64,000 nucleotides of DNA. It comes from an uncultured Verrucomicrobiota bacterium. Its GTDB lineage: Bacteria > Verrucomicrobiota > Kiritimatiellia > Kiritimatiellales > Tichowtungiaceae. Of this stretch, positions 52,002 to 59,299 are shown piece after piece. The stretch is from contig CAIKGD010000027.1 in the NCBI GenBank assembly GCA_903826865.1, positions 1 through 64,000 on the forward strand. The letters run 5' to 3'. Under the pieces are notes generated by a model. It worked only from the letters and a program-made list of their open reading frames with translations. It was not told the DNA's origin and ran no database searches. A program made the translations under genes and the position numbers. Each line of letters starts with the position of its first letter. Position 1 is the first letter of the stretch.

Positions 52002-53012
52002 ATGGAACACACAGTCACCACACTGAACCGCCCCGACAAGGACTTCGACATCAAGCTGCGTCCATCGCGGTTTGCCGATTTCACCGGTCAGGATAAAATC
52101 AAAGAGCGGCTCGAACTCTTTGTTCAGGCAGCTAAAGCGCGCAACGACGTACTCGACCACGCCCTGCTTTCCGGTCCGCCTGGCCTCGGCAAAACCACGC
52201 TGGCCTACATCATTGCCGAAGCGATGGGCGCCAATATCAAATGCACTTCCGGGCCGGTCATTGACAAGCCTGGCGATCTGGCCGGACTGCTGACCAGCCT
52301 GGAGCGCGGCGACTTTCTTTTCATCGACGAAATCCATCGTATGCAGAAATCGGTCGAAGAATATCTCTATTCCGCGATGGAAGATTTCGTCATCGATATT
52401 GTCATTGACCAGGGGCCGAACGCCCGCTCCGTACGGCTGAACATCCAGCCTTTCACGCTGATCGGCGCAACGACCCGCAGCGGACTGCTTTCCGCCCCGA
52501 TGCGCTCGCGCTTCGGCCTCGTCAACCGGCTCGACTATTACGACGCCGCGACGCTCAAGAAAATCATCGAGCGCTCTGCACGCATTCTGAATGTCGATAT
52601 TGAACCGGACGGCGCACTCGAAATCGCCCGCCGTTCACGCGGTACGCCGCGCATTGCCAATAACCTGCTGCGGCGCGCCCGTGACTATGCGCAGATCAAG
52701 GCAGGCAACGTCATTACCGCCGAAGTCGCTGCGAAAGCGCTGGCTTTGCTCGAAATTGACGAAAGCGGCCTCGACGAAATGGATAAGCGGATACTGCAAA
52801 CGATCATCGAAAAATTCGGCGGCGGGCCGGTCGGCATCAGTTCGCTGGCCGTTTCGGTCGGTGAAGAGGCCGACACCATTGAAGAGGTTTATGAGCCGTA
52901 CCTGATTCAGGAAGGATTTATCAAACGCACGCCGCAGGGCCGCGTCGTTCTGCCGCGCGGGTTCCAGCTGTTCGGTCTTGCTTCAGGCGGAACTCAGCAG
53001 AATTTCCTATAA
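52002..53012 (+). CDS. ruvB: Holliday junction DNA helicase RuvB
   Basis: A 336-residue AAA+ motor from the ATG at 52002 ([16 protein letters not shown]), preceded by TAGGAA. Walker A is GPPGLGKTT at 58-66, Walker B is FLFIDEIHR, sensor 1 is LIGATTRSG, and the C-terminal winged helix is present. It drives branch migration with RuvA. Normally next to ruvA, it is here separated by four accessory genes. Its TAA stop overlaps the ATG of the DUF1573 gene. Confidence 0.95.
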   Translation: MEHTVTTLNRPDKDFDIKLRPSRFADFTGQDKIKERLELFVQAAKARNDVLDHALLSGPPGLGKTTLAYIIAEAMGANIKCTSGPVIDKPGDLAGLLTSLERGDFLFIDEIHRMQKSVEEYLYSAMEDFVIDIVIDQGPNARSVRLNIQPFTLIGATTRSGLLSAPMRSRFGLVNRLDYYDAATLKKIIERSARILNVDIEPDGALEIARRSRGTPRIANNLLRRARDYAQIKAGNVITAEVAAKALALLEIDESGLDEMDKRILQTIIEKFGGGPVGISSLAVSVGEEADTIEEVYEPYLIQEGFIKRTPQGRVVLPRGFQLFGLASGGTQQNFL

Positions 53013-53413
53013 TGAAATTTATTACGCATTACGCATTACTCGTTATGTGCCTGCTTTTTCCAAGCATTGGAAAAGCAGTTGAAGGAGCCCGGCTGGTTTG
53101 CGATGCGCCGGTTTTTCAGTTTGGACGGGTGGATCAATCGGCCGTCATCACCAATGTTTTTGTCATCCGGAATGAGGGCGACACCACGTTTGTCGCCGGA
53201 ATGCCGCGCACCACCTGCAGCTGCACTAAAGTCCGGCTGAGCAAACGGATGATCGGGCCGGGCGAAACCGCCGGACTGACGGCGGTTTTCACGGCGGAGC
53301 GGCGGAGCGGCGAACAGAGAAAGACGATTTATCTGCCGGCATTCGATTCGGAGGCTCCGGCGATTACATTTTATATGCAGGGATTTGTTGAACCGTCCGC
53401 CGAATCCCATTAA
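53012..53413 (+). CDS. Exported DUF1573 protein
   Basis: A 133-residue protein overlapping the ruvB stop by one base. The N-terminus is a signal peptide (about 1-22), and the rest is a single DUF1573 Ig-like domain: FQFGRVDQSAVITNVFVIRNEGD, TTCSCTKVRLSKRMIGPGE. Function is unknown; it is common in Bacteroidetes and PVC. The signal peptide is encoded largely by repeats: codons 4-12 by an ATTACGC heptad array and codons ~15-21 by a perfect TTTTCCAA-GCA-TTGGAAAA palindrome. Confidence 0.82.
   Translation: MKFITHYALLVMCLLFPSIGKAVEGARLVCDAPVFQFGRVDQSAVITNVFVIRNEGDTTFVAGMPRTTCSCTKVRLSKRMIGPGETAGLTAVFTAERRSGEQRKTIYLPAFDSEAPAITFYMQGFVEPSAESH
53021..53048. repeat. Heptad array in a signal-peptide sequence
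   Basis: ATTACGC, ATTACGC, ATTACTC, GTTATGT in exact 7-base phase, within the first codons of the DUF1573 gene. Confidence 0.75.
53056..53074. repeat. TTTTCCAA-N3-TTGGAAAA palindrome in a coding sequence
   Basis: Perfect 19-bp palindrome (spacer GCA), extendable outward with CTGC...GCAG, inside the signal-peptide region of the DUF1573 gene and 8 bases after a heptad array. Confidence 0.8.
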
Positions 53414-53452
53414 AAAGGGCTCTCATTTTTAGAAATCGAAAGGAAAACGAAG

Positions 53453-54778
53453 ATGGCCGGAATTTTTAAAGCATACGACATTCGCGGAATCTACGGAACG
53501 GATCTGACCGACGACATCGCCTTCAAAATCGGCCGCGCCGTCGCGACGTTCCTGAAGCCGAAAACCTTTGTGATCGGTCACGACATGCGTCCGCACTCGA
53601 CTCCGCTGTTCAATGCGATGGCCAAAGGGCTGACTATGCAGGGCGTTGATGTCATCAACATCGGGTTGGCTTCCACGCCGATGTCCTATCACGCCAACGG
53701 AAAGCTCGGCGCGGACGGCTCGGCTATCATCACCGCTTCGCATAATCCCGGCGAATGGAACGGCATGAAAATCTGCCGCGAAAAAGCGATTCCGATCAGC
53801 GGTGCGACCGGCATTGCCGACATTGAACGCATCGTCAACGAAGAATCCTTCGATGCGCCTGCCGCCAAGCCCGGCAACGTGACGGCGTACGACATCAAAC
53901 CGGAATATTTTGCCCACATCCGCACCTTCGCCAAAATCAAAAAGCCGCTCAAAGTGGTCATTGACTACGCCAACGGCATGGGCATTTCCGAAGGCGGTGT
54001 CTTCACCAAAGAAATGTTCAACATCACTCCGATGTATGATGTGCTCGACGGCACCTTCCCGAATCATGAAGCCAATCCGCTCGACCTGCACACGCTCCAC
54101 GATATTTCCGCCAAACTCAAAGAGGGTAAGTACGACTTCGGTATCGCCTTTGACGGCGATGCCGACCGCGCCGGCTTCCTCGACGAAAACGGCGAAGTCG
54201 TCACCATGGACATGATCACCGCGCTGGTCGCGCAGTCCATGCTCGAAGAATTTCCCGGCGCGGCCATCTTCTACGACCTGCGCAGCAGCTGGGCGGTCAA
54301 AGAAGTCATCGAAGAAGCGGGCGGACGCCCCATGATGAGCCGCGTCGGTCACGCTTTCATCAAAGCGCAGATGCGCGAAGCCGACGCCGTTTTCGCGGGC
54401 GAACTTTCCGGCCACTACTACTTTCGTGACAACTACTACACCGAAAGTTCCTCGCTGGCTGCCATCTGCGTCGCCAACCTCATCAGCAAAACCGGCAAAA
54501 CGCTTTCCGAACTGATCAAGCCGATCAAACGCTACTTCGCGGCCGGCGAAATCAACTCCAAGGTGGCCGATGTGCAGTCCGTCTTCAAACGCCTCGATGC
54601 CAAATACGGCGACGCGCGCAAATTCCAGCTCGACGGCAACTCCTACGAATACGCCGACTGGTGGTTTAACGTCCGCTCGTCCAACACCGAGCCGCTCGTC
54701 CGCCTTAACCTCGAAGCCAAAACCAAGGCGCAGATGGAACAAAGGCGCGATGAAGTGCTGGCACTGATTCGGAAATAA
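53453..54778 (+). CDS. manB: Phosphomannomutase/phosphoglucomutase
   Basis: A 441-residue alpha-D-phosphohexomutase. Active-site serine loop is TASHNPGEWNGMKI, the metal loop is FDGDADRAG, the sugar-binding loop is GELSGHYYF, and the phosphate-binding loop is VRSSNTEPLVRLN. It interconverts hexose 1- and 6-phosphates for nucleotide-sugar synthesis. An AAAGGAAAA box precedes the ATG. Substrate preference (mannose or glucose) cannot be fixed from sequence. It follows the DUF1573 gene by 39 bases. Confidence 0.92.
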   Translation: MAGIFKAYDIRGIYGTDLTDDIAFKIGRAVATFLKPKTFVIGHDMRPHSTPLFNAMAKGLTMQGVDVINIGLASTPMSYHANGKLGADGSAIITASHNPGEWNGMKICREKAIPISGATGIADIERIVNEESFDAPAAKPGNVTAYDIKPEYFAHIRTFAKIKKPLKVVIDYANGMGISEGGVFTKEMFNITPMYDVLDGTFPNHEANPLDLHTLHDISAKLKEGKYDFGIAFDGDADRAGFLDENGEVVTMDMITALVAQSMLEEFPGAAIFYDLRSSWAVKEVIEEAGGRPMMSRVGHAFIKAQMREADAVFAGELSGHYYFRDNYYTESSSLAAICVANLISKTGKTLSELIKPIKRYFAAGEINSKVADVQSVFKRLDAKYGDARKFQLDGNSYEYADWWFNVRSSNTEPLVRLNLEAKTKAQMEQRRDEVLALIRK

Positions 54779-54780
54779 TA

Positions 54781-54881
54781 TGGAGTGCGCAGGCTTGCCT
54801 GCGCTTTTTTAAGCGGAGCTTGCTCCGCGATTAACCGCAGCAAGCTGCGTAAACAAAGCGGTGGCAAGCCACCGCAGTCCA
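54781..54881. repeat. Cluster of four tight palindromes with TGGAGTGCG/CGCAGTCCA ends
   Basis: Four consecutive hairpins with a 2-base TT or AA loop: GCGCAGGC-TT, GCGGAGC-TT, CGCAGC-AA and GCGGTGGC-AA, each followed by its exact complement. The outer ends are near-inverted (TGGAGTGCG and CGCAGTCCA). It is related to 26394-26525. The first hairpin with its T-run may also terminate the phosphomutase gene. Confidence 0.8.
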
Positions 54882-54903
54882 AAATATTATTGAAACCTTT
54901 TAA

Positions 54904-55175
54904 ATGTGGAACGGTGACGATCAACTTCCCAGTGGTGCTCACACCGAAGGCATCTGCCGCGACTCGCAGAAGACGTTTCAGTTTCTGGAAGTCTCTGCGC
55001 AGGATCATCCGATTGCGGCGCATATTTTCGGCAAGTCAGTCGAAGCGATGGTCGCAGCCGCGCAGTATATCGAAAAGCTGAACCGCTTTGACTGGATTGA
55101 TCTCAACTGCGGCTGTCCGGTTAAAAAAAGTGGTGCGGCGCGGCGCTGCTGAAAGGATCTGAACAGATCGGCGAG
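54904..55175 (+). pseudogene. tRNA-dihydrouridine synthase fragment, frameshifted
   Basis: Frame 1 reads QDHPIAAHIFGKSVEAMVAA...FDWIDLNCGCPVKK, the core of Dus flavoenzymes with the catalytic-type Cys motif NCGCPVKK. At the run of seven A (55123-55129) the frame is lost, and a shifted frame continues with AALLKGSEQIGE, also Dus-like. The N-terminal FMN-binding start and the whole C-terminal half are missing. The fragment joins directly to AraC-type sequence at ~55174. Confidence 0.8.
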
Positions 55176-55329
55176 CGCTCCCCTCAGCATCAAAGAAATT
55201 GCGGAAACCGTTGGTTATGAAAACCCGCTCTATTTCAGCCGGGTCTTCCGCCCGCAGATGAATCTGACGCCTTCCGAATATCGCACCGCCAGTATGTGGC
55301 CGGCAGCACGGCACCCGATCCAGGCGTAA
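55174..55329 (+). pseudogene. AraC-family regulator, C-terminal HTH fragment
   Basis: 52 codons ending in TAA read SIKEIAETVGYENPLYFSRV, then FRPQMNLTPSEYR, the second helix-turn-helix of AraC/XylS regulators. The rest of the gene is absent; it is fused to the Dus fragment. AraC regulators often accompany glycan-use loci such as the one that follows on the other strand, so this may be the remains of a local regulator. Confidence 0.8.
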
Positions 55330-55384
55330 AAAATCAACAGAACCTGTTACACAAGAGAATATTAAAAACCCGTGTGAAGCAGAT

Positions 55385-55417
55385 AGAAAAGGATCGTGAA
55401 GCCGCCGGCACGATCCA
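55385..55417 (-). terminator. Intrinsic terminator of the sulfatase/GH141 locus
   Basis: Reading the minus strand, GGATCGTG pairs with CACGATCC and is followed by TTTTCT, 24 bases past the sulfatase stop. Confidence 0.8.
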
Positions 55418-55440
55418 GATACATCGCTTGCATACACTAT

Positions 55441-56922
55441 TTATTGCTTAACCGCTTCATTTTCAGACGGCGGCAATCCCGGATATTTCGGTGTACCGCC
55501 CCCGTAAAGATAAGTATCGAACTTCTCCGCGCCGCCGATCACCCGCGGATCGCCGCTCGCCTTCAACTTTTCATGCAACTGATTAGAAAGCTTATTCAAA
55601 ACATCGGCATATTCAGGATTAGCCGCCTGATTTTTCTGCTCATTCGGATCAGCACGCAGATCGAACAGTTCAAACTCAGGCCGCTTCGCGAACGACAGAT
55701 CGAACAGCCGGCGGTGTTCCGCATCCTTGTCCCGGTTTTCAACCATATAAATTTTGGTCGGCCCGTTGTCGCAGTCGGCAAACCATGCGTTGGACATAAA
55801 AGCATGCTTGTAGTCTTCTGTCCCGGCCGGCCAGCGATCCGGATTAAAATTCCGGATCAGCAGAAAATCATCGGTGCGAATGGCCCGGCACGGATAACCG
55901 CCGGAATTCGAACCTTCCTGAGCGGGCGCATGTCGCTCTTTTCCGAACAAGACATGGTCGCGGGACGGATCAATCCTCCCGCTCTTACCGGCAGTCAGCA
56001 GCGGCTTTAAACTGCGCCCGGTCATAACCGCCGGAATCGGCAGTCCGGCCAGTTCCAGAAATGTCGGCGCGAAATCGGTTGAACTGACAAAATCGGTTAT
56101 GCGGTGCCCGCCCGCAAAGTGTCCCGGCCAGCAGATGGCCAGCGGCACGTGCACACCCTCATCATAGATGTTGCTTTTGCAGCGCGGGAAGGGCATGCCG
56201 TGATCGCTCGTCATAACGATGAGGGTGTTTTCAAGCTCACCAGCCTGCCGCAGCATTTCAATAAGCTCACCGGTTTCACGGTCAAAGCGCTGTACGGCGA
56301 AGTAATAATCCGCGATATCACCGCGCACCTCCGGCGCATCCGGAAAACACGCGGGAATGTTAATTTTACCGGACGGGATGCCGTCTTTTGCGCCGGAATC
56401 TTTTACATACGGACGGTGCGGATCATGCGAACCGAACCAGAAGCAGAACGGTTTATCCGCCGGACGTTTCGCTAAGAACTCAGCAAAACTTTTGTATACA
56501 GTGCCTGCCGGATTGCGCGGACGGTCACCGTTTTTTCCCGGCCCCCAACCTTTACGGGTGTATCCGACGAAGTAACCATTCTCTTCCAGCAGGTCAGGAT
56601 AGACCGGATCATTGATCGAGACGGGGCCGAACAAGTTGGCGGCCTCCCCCAGTCGCCAATGCCACTGTCCTGTTAGAATAGCCGCTCGCGACGGCGCGCA
56701 GGAGGGCGATGAAATATAAGCCTGTTCAAAAAGAACTCCTTCCTTCGCCAGCCGGTCAAAGGTCGGCGTCTTCACGACCTGATCTCCATACACCCCGGCA
56801 TGCGTACCCCAGTCGTCCGCAATAGCGAACAGTATATTGGGTTGCGCTTGCGCCGCTTTGGCTGTCAGTGGTGCTACGGCGATCCCCGCCAGCATGATTT
56901 TTTTATAGACCCTCGTTTCCAT
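55441..56922 (-). CDS. Secreted type I sulfatase (heparan N-sulfatase-like layout)
   Basis: A 493-residue S1 sulfatase from the ATG at 56922, with a GGAGGG box; the signal peptide ends near AAQAQ. The FGly signature is C75-A-P-S-R-AAILTG. AIADDWGTHAG and MTSDHGMPFPR carry metal ligands. It ends with VIGGAEKFDTYLYGG. This layout recalls sulfoglucosamine-type sulfatases but the substrate cannot be set. It is the last of four genes in a minus-strand locus, 17 bases after a GH141-like gene. Confidence 0.92.
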   Translation of the reverse strand: METRVYKKIMLAGIAVAPLTAKAAQAQPNILFAIADDWGTHAGVYGDQVVKTPTFDRLAKEGVLFEQAYISSPSCAPSRAAILTGQWHWRLGEAANLFGPVSINDPVYPDLLEENGYFVGYTRKGWGPGKNGDRPRNPAGTVYKSFAEFLAKRPADKPFCFWFGSHDPHRPYVKDSGAKDGIPSGKINIPACFPDAPEVRGDIADYYFAVQRFDRETGELIEMLRQAGELENTLIVMTSDHGMPFPRCKSNIYDEGVHVPLAICWPGHFAGGHRITDFVSSTDFAPTFLELAGLPIPAVMTGRSLKPLLTAGKSGRIDPSRDHVLFGKERHAPAQEGSNSGGYPCRAIRTDDFLLIRNFNPDRWPAGTEDYKHAFMSNAWFADCDNGPTKIYMVENRDKDAEHRRLFDLSFAKRPEFELFDLRADPNEQKNQAANPEYADVLNKLSNQLHEKLKASGDPRVIGGAEKFDTYLYGGGTPKYPGLPPSENEAVKQ

Positions 56923-56939
56923 TTTCCCTCCATACACCG

Positions 56940-59237
56940 TTAGAGTTCAAGATCCTTGTGATTTGAAATTTTCTTTGACCGTGTCAGGCGCGGCGCTATC
57001 CGCTTAAAAACCTGCGCCGGAATTTTTGACGGAGCGCTGATCCATTCCGGATCGCCGTAAAGGCCGGCGGAACTCAAGTCAAACGGCTCAAAACCGATCT
57101 TTTCGGCCGGGGACCCCGGACGAAGTCGGAAATCGTGCCGCTCCTTGTCGAAGAACATGGGGTCGGCGACAATGGAATCACGGTCTTGACCCAGAGCCTG
57201 CCATTCCTGCCACGACCAGTCCCCGAACCGCAACTCCCCGTCGGCGGAATGATAGAGGTTGTGGTTGAACTTGAATTTTCGCTTCGCGTCCCAATAGCGG
57301 GACAACACCTCGCCATTGGAAGTATCAATGATGTTTCGTTCAACGATCATGGAAGCGTCGCTCTTGAATCCGTTGTTGATTTGCCCGGCCACCGTGTTGA
57401 GGGTGAATATGTTGTTGCGGATCACATTGTCCGTAATCGCGCCGTTCTGCATATACCCTCCGTCCATGCAGTTATAGCAGATATTATGATCTATCTGAAT
57501 CTGCGAACTGCCCTGATCGCAGTAAATTCCGAAAGCGGCGTAGTCAAAATAATTTACATCGTGGATCAGATTGTGGTGGAGGCGCGTTCCCGGGGAAACG
57601 CCTTCGGTGTAAATCCCGCCCATGTCGCTCATGGTGCCGGCGCCAATGTGATGAATATGGTTGTAAGCCACCTCATTGTGATGCGCATGGCTGTATTTGA
57701 AATCCAGCCGCCGCCCGACCGTGATGCCGCTGTAAGGCAGGTTGCAGATCTCATTGTGAGTCACGCGGTTGAAAGGCGCATGGGCGATAAAGACACCGCC
57801 AATCACGCCGGGGAAAACACGGCCATTGTCATGAAAGAAACAATTGTCAACGACGTTATGGCGGGAGAGCAGATCGTCAGATGCATCGTCGGGAGGCAAC
57901 GGATTTTTGACAAGATCGACATTCGACCAGCGTGAACCGATCAGGATGCCGCCACCGCCCATGTCATGAATTTCGCATTGTTGCACGCAATTGGAGGCCG
58001 ACCCGTCAATTAAATAGAGTGCGTAGCCTCCGCCGCAGGTGATTTCGCATTGTTCGAAGATGCAAAAACGCAATCCTTTCGCTTCGATCACCGCCGGCAG
58101 GAAATGAACACTGCTGTATCCATCGGTCTCTCCCGCGCGGTCAAGCGGACCCCAGTCCGTGTGCCGGAACGAAAGACCGCGAAAAACAAGTCCATCCACG
58201 AAATGTCCTGCCGCGCAGACACCCTCGATGCGGATCAATGCCGGAAGCGCCGAAACGACGGTCTCGGCCAACTCCATTTCTTCGCCTTCACGGGGCCGGT
58301 ATGTCAGCACGCCGGTTTTGCGATCCAGATACCATTCTCCGGGCGAGTCCAGAAATTCGCGGGCGTTTTCGACAAAATAGTAGGGCATCCGTCCTTTCCA
58401 GCGTAAGGCCGGAAAGCGGCTGGATCCGGTAAACAAAACCGTCCGGCGCGCCTCGTCGATTTCGGCAATCCAGCGCAAAGGACTGGTCCATGAATGCAGC
58501 TGGAACAGATTGACATCCTCAGGATTTTCCCAGTGCTGGATGTCGCCGTCCTTGTACCCCATCGCGACCTTGCCCAAATCGTCCTTGGATTTGAATTTAA
58601 CCCCGGCATAGCCTTGGGTCATCAATTTCACCCTCATCGCTTCAGAAAAACGCGGAGGATCGTCCGCCTTTAAACAGCCCTCGTTGGGATAACGGGCTCG
58701 TTGGCGACGCTCCCCGTTTACAAACAGTTGCGTCGAATAAAACTCTCCGTCGCGGACTTCCGGGACAACCGCTGTCCAAGTATTTCCATCAGCCGACTTC
58801 TGCCAGCCGGTAACGCGCCGACCTCCGCTGAGCACCGGTTTTTCGCCCGGCCAGGCAGTATAGGTAGTGGGTGCAGATACGGGTGCCGAATCTTCCGGTT
58901 TGAAGACCAATGTTTCCGCCAGTGGATAAAACCCGCCCCGGACCACTACCGTATATGCGCGCGGCACCGCGTCTTTGGCGCGCGCGTCTTTTACTGCGTC
59001 ACGCGCCTGCGCCAGAGTTGCAAAAGGGCCGTCGGCACCATCGGCGCGAGACGCGGGCAACGTGCCGGACCAACTGTCTTTTCCGTCAGTCGCGACATAG
59101 AAATCGCCTTGAGCCTTTGCGGGGTTTGTATTGGACAGTGCCGATATTGCACCGGCCGCAGGATGCTGCGCCAGCACCGGAACAACCATGCCCTCCACTA
59201 AAGCTGCAGCCAGCATAATCGGTTTATATAATTTCAT
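56940..59237 (-). CDS. Secreted right-handed beta-helix protein, GH141-like
   Basis: A 765-residue exported protein with signal peptide (1-23, ending VLAQ). The N-terminal part (DFYVATDGKDSWSGTLPASR, PFATLAQARDAVK, YTVVVRGGFYPLAETLVFKPEDS) and the central helix repeats (CEITCGGGYALYLIDGSASN, VQQCEIHDMGGGGILIGSRW, HHNEVAYNHIHHIG) match the architecture of GH141, whose known members include alpha-L-fucosidases. It is about 65% alike to the next gene. No strong ribosome binding site is visible. Sulfatases on both sides of the pair indicate a sulfated glycan substrate. Confidence 0.82.
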   Translation of the reverse strand: MKLYKPIMLAAALVEGMVVPVLAQHPAAGAISALSNTNPAKAQGDFYVATDGKDSWSGTLPASRADGADGPFATLAQARDAVKDARAKDAVPRAYTVVVRGGFYPLAETLVFKPEDSAPVSAPTTYTAWPGEKPVLSGGRRVTGWQKSADGNTWTAVVPEVRDGEFYSTQLFVNGERRQRARYPNEGCLKADDPPRFSEAMRVKLMTQGYAGVKFKSKDDLGKVAMGYKDGDIQHWENPEDVNLFQLHSWTSPLRWIAEIDEARRTVLFTGSSRFPALRWKGRMPYYFVENAREFLDSPGEWYLDRKTGVLTYRPREGEEMELAETVVSALPALIRIEGVCAAGHFVDGLVFRGLSFRHTDWGPLDRAGETDGYSSVHFLPAVIEAKGLRFCIFEQCEITCGGGYALYLIDGSASNCVQQCEIHDMGGGGILIGSRWSNVDLVKNPLPPDDASDDLLSRHNVVDNCFFHDNGRVFPGVIGGVFIAHAPFNRVTHNEICNLPYSGITVGRRLDFKYSHAHHNEVAYNHIHHIGAGTMSDMGGIYTEGVSPGTRLHHNLIHDVNYFDYAAFGIYCDQGSSQIQIDHNICYNCMDGGYMQNGAITDNVIRNNIFTLNTVAGQINNGFKSDASMIVERNIIDTSNGEVLSRYWDAKRKFKFNHNLYHSADGELRFGDWSWQEWQALGQDRDSIVADPMFFDKERHDFRLRPGSPAEKIGFEPFDLSSAGLYGDPEWISAPSKIPAQVFKRIAPRLTRSKKISNHKDLEL

Positions 59238-59299
59238 TTTTATTTTTCAGCTATTATTTGGGAATTTGTTTCTATGGATTGATGATCCGTTTTATTGTA

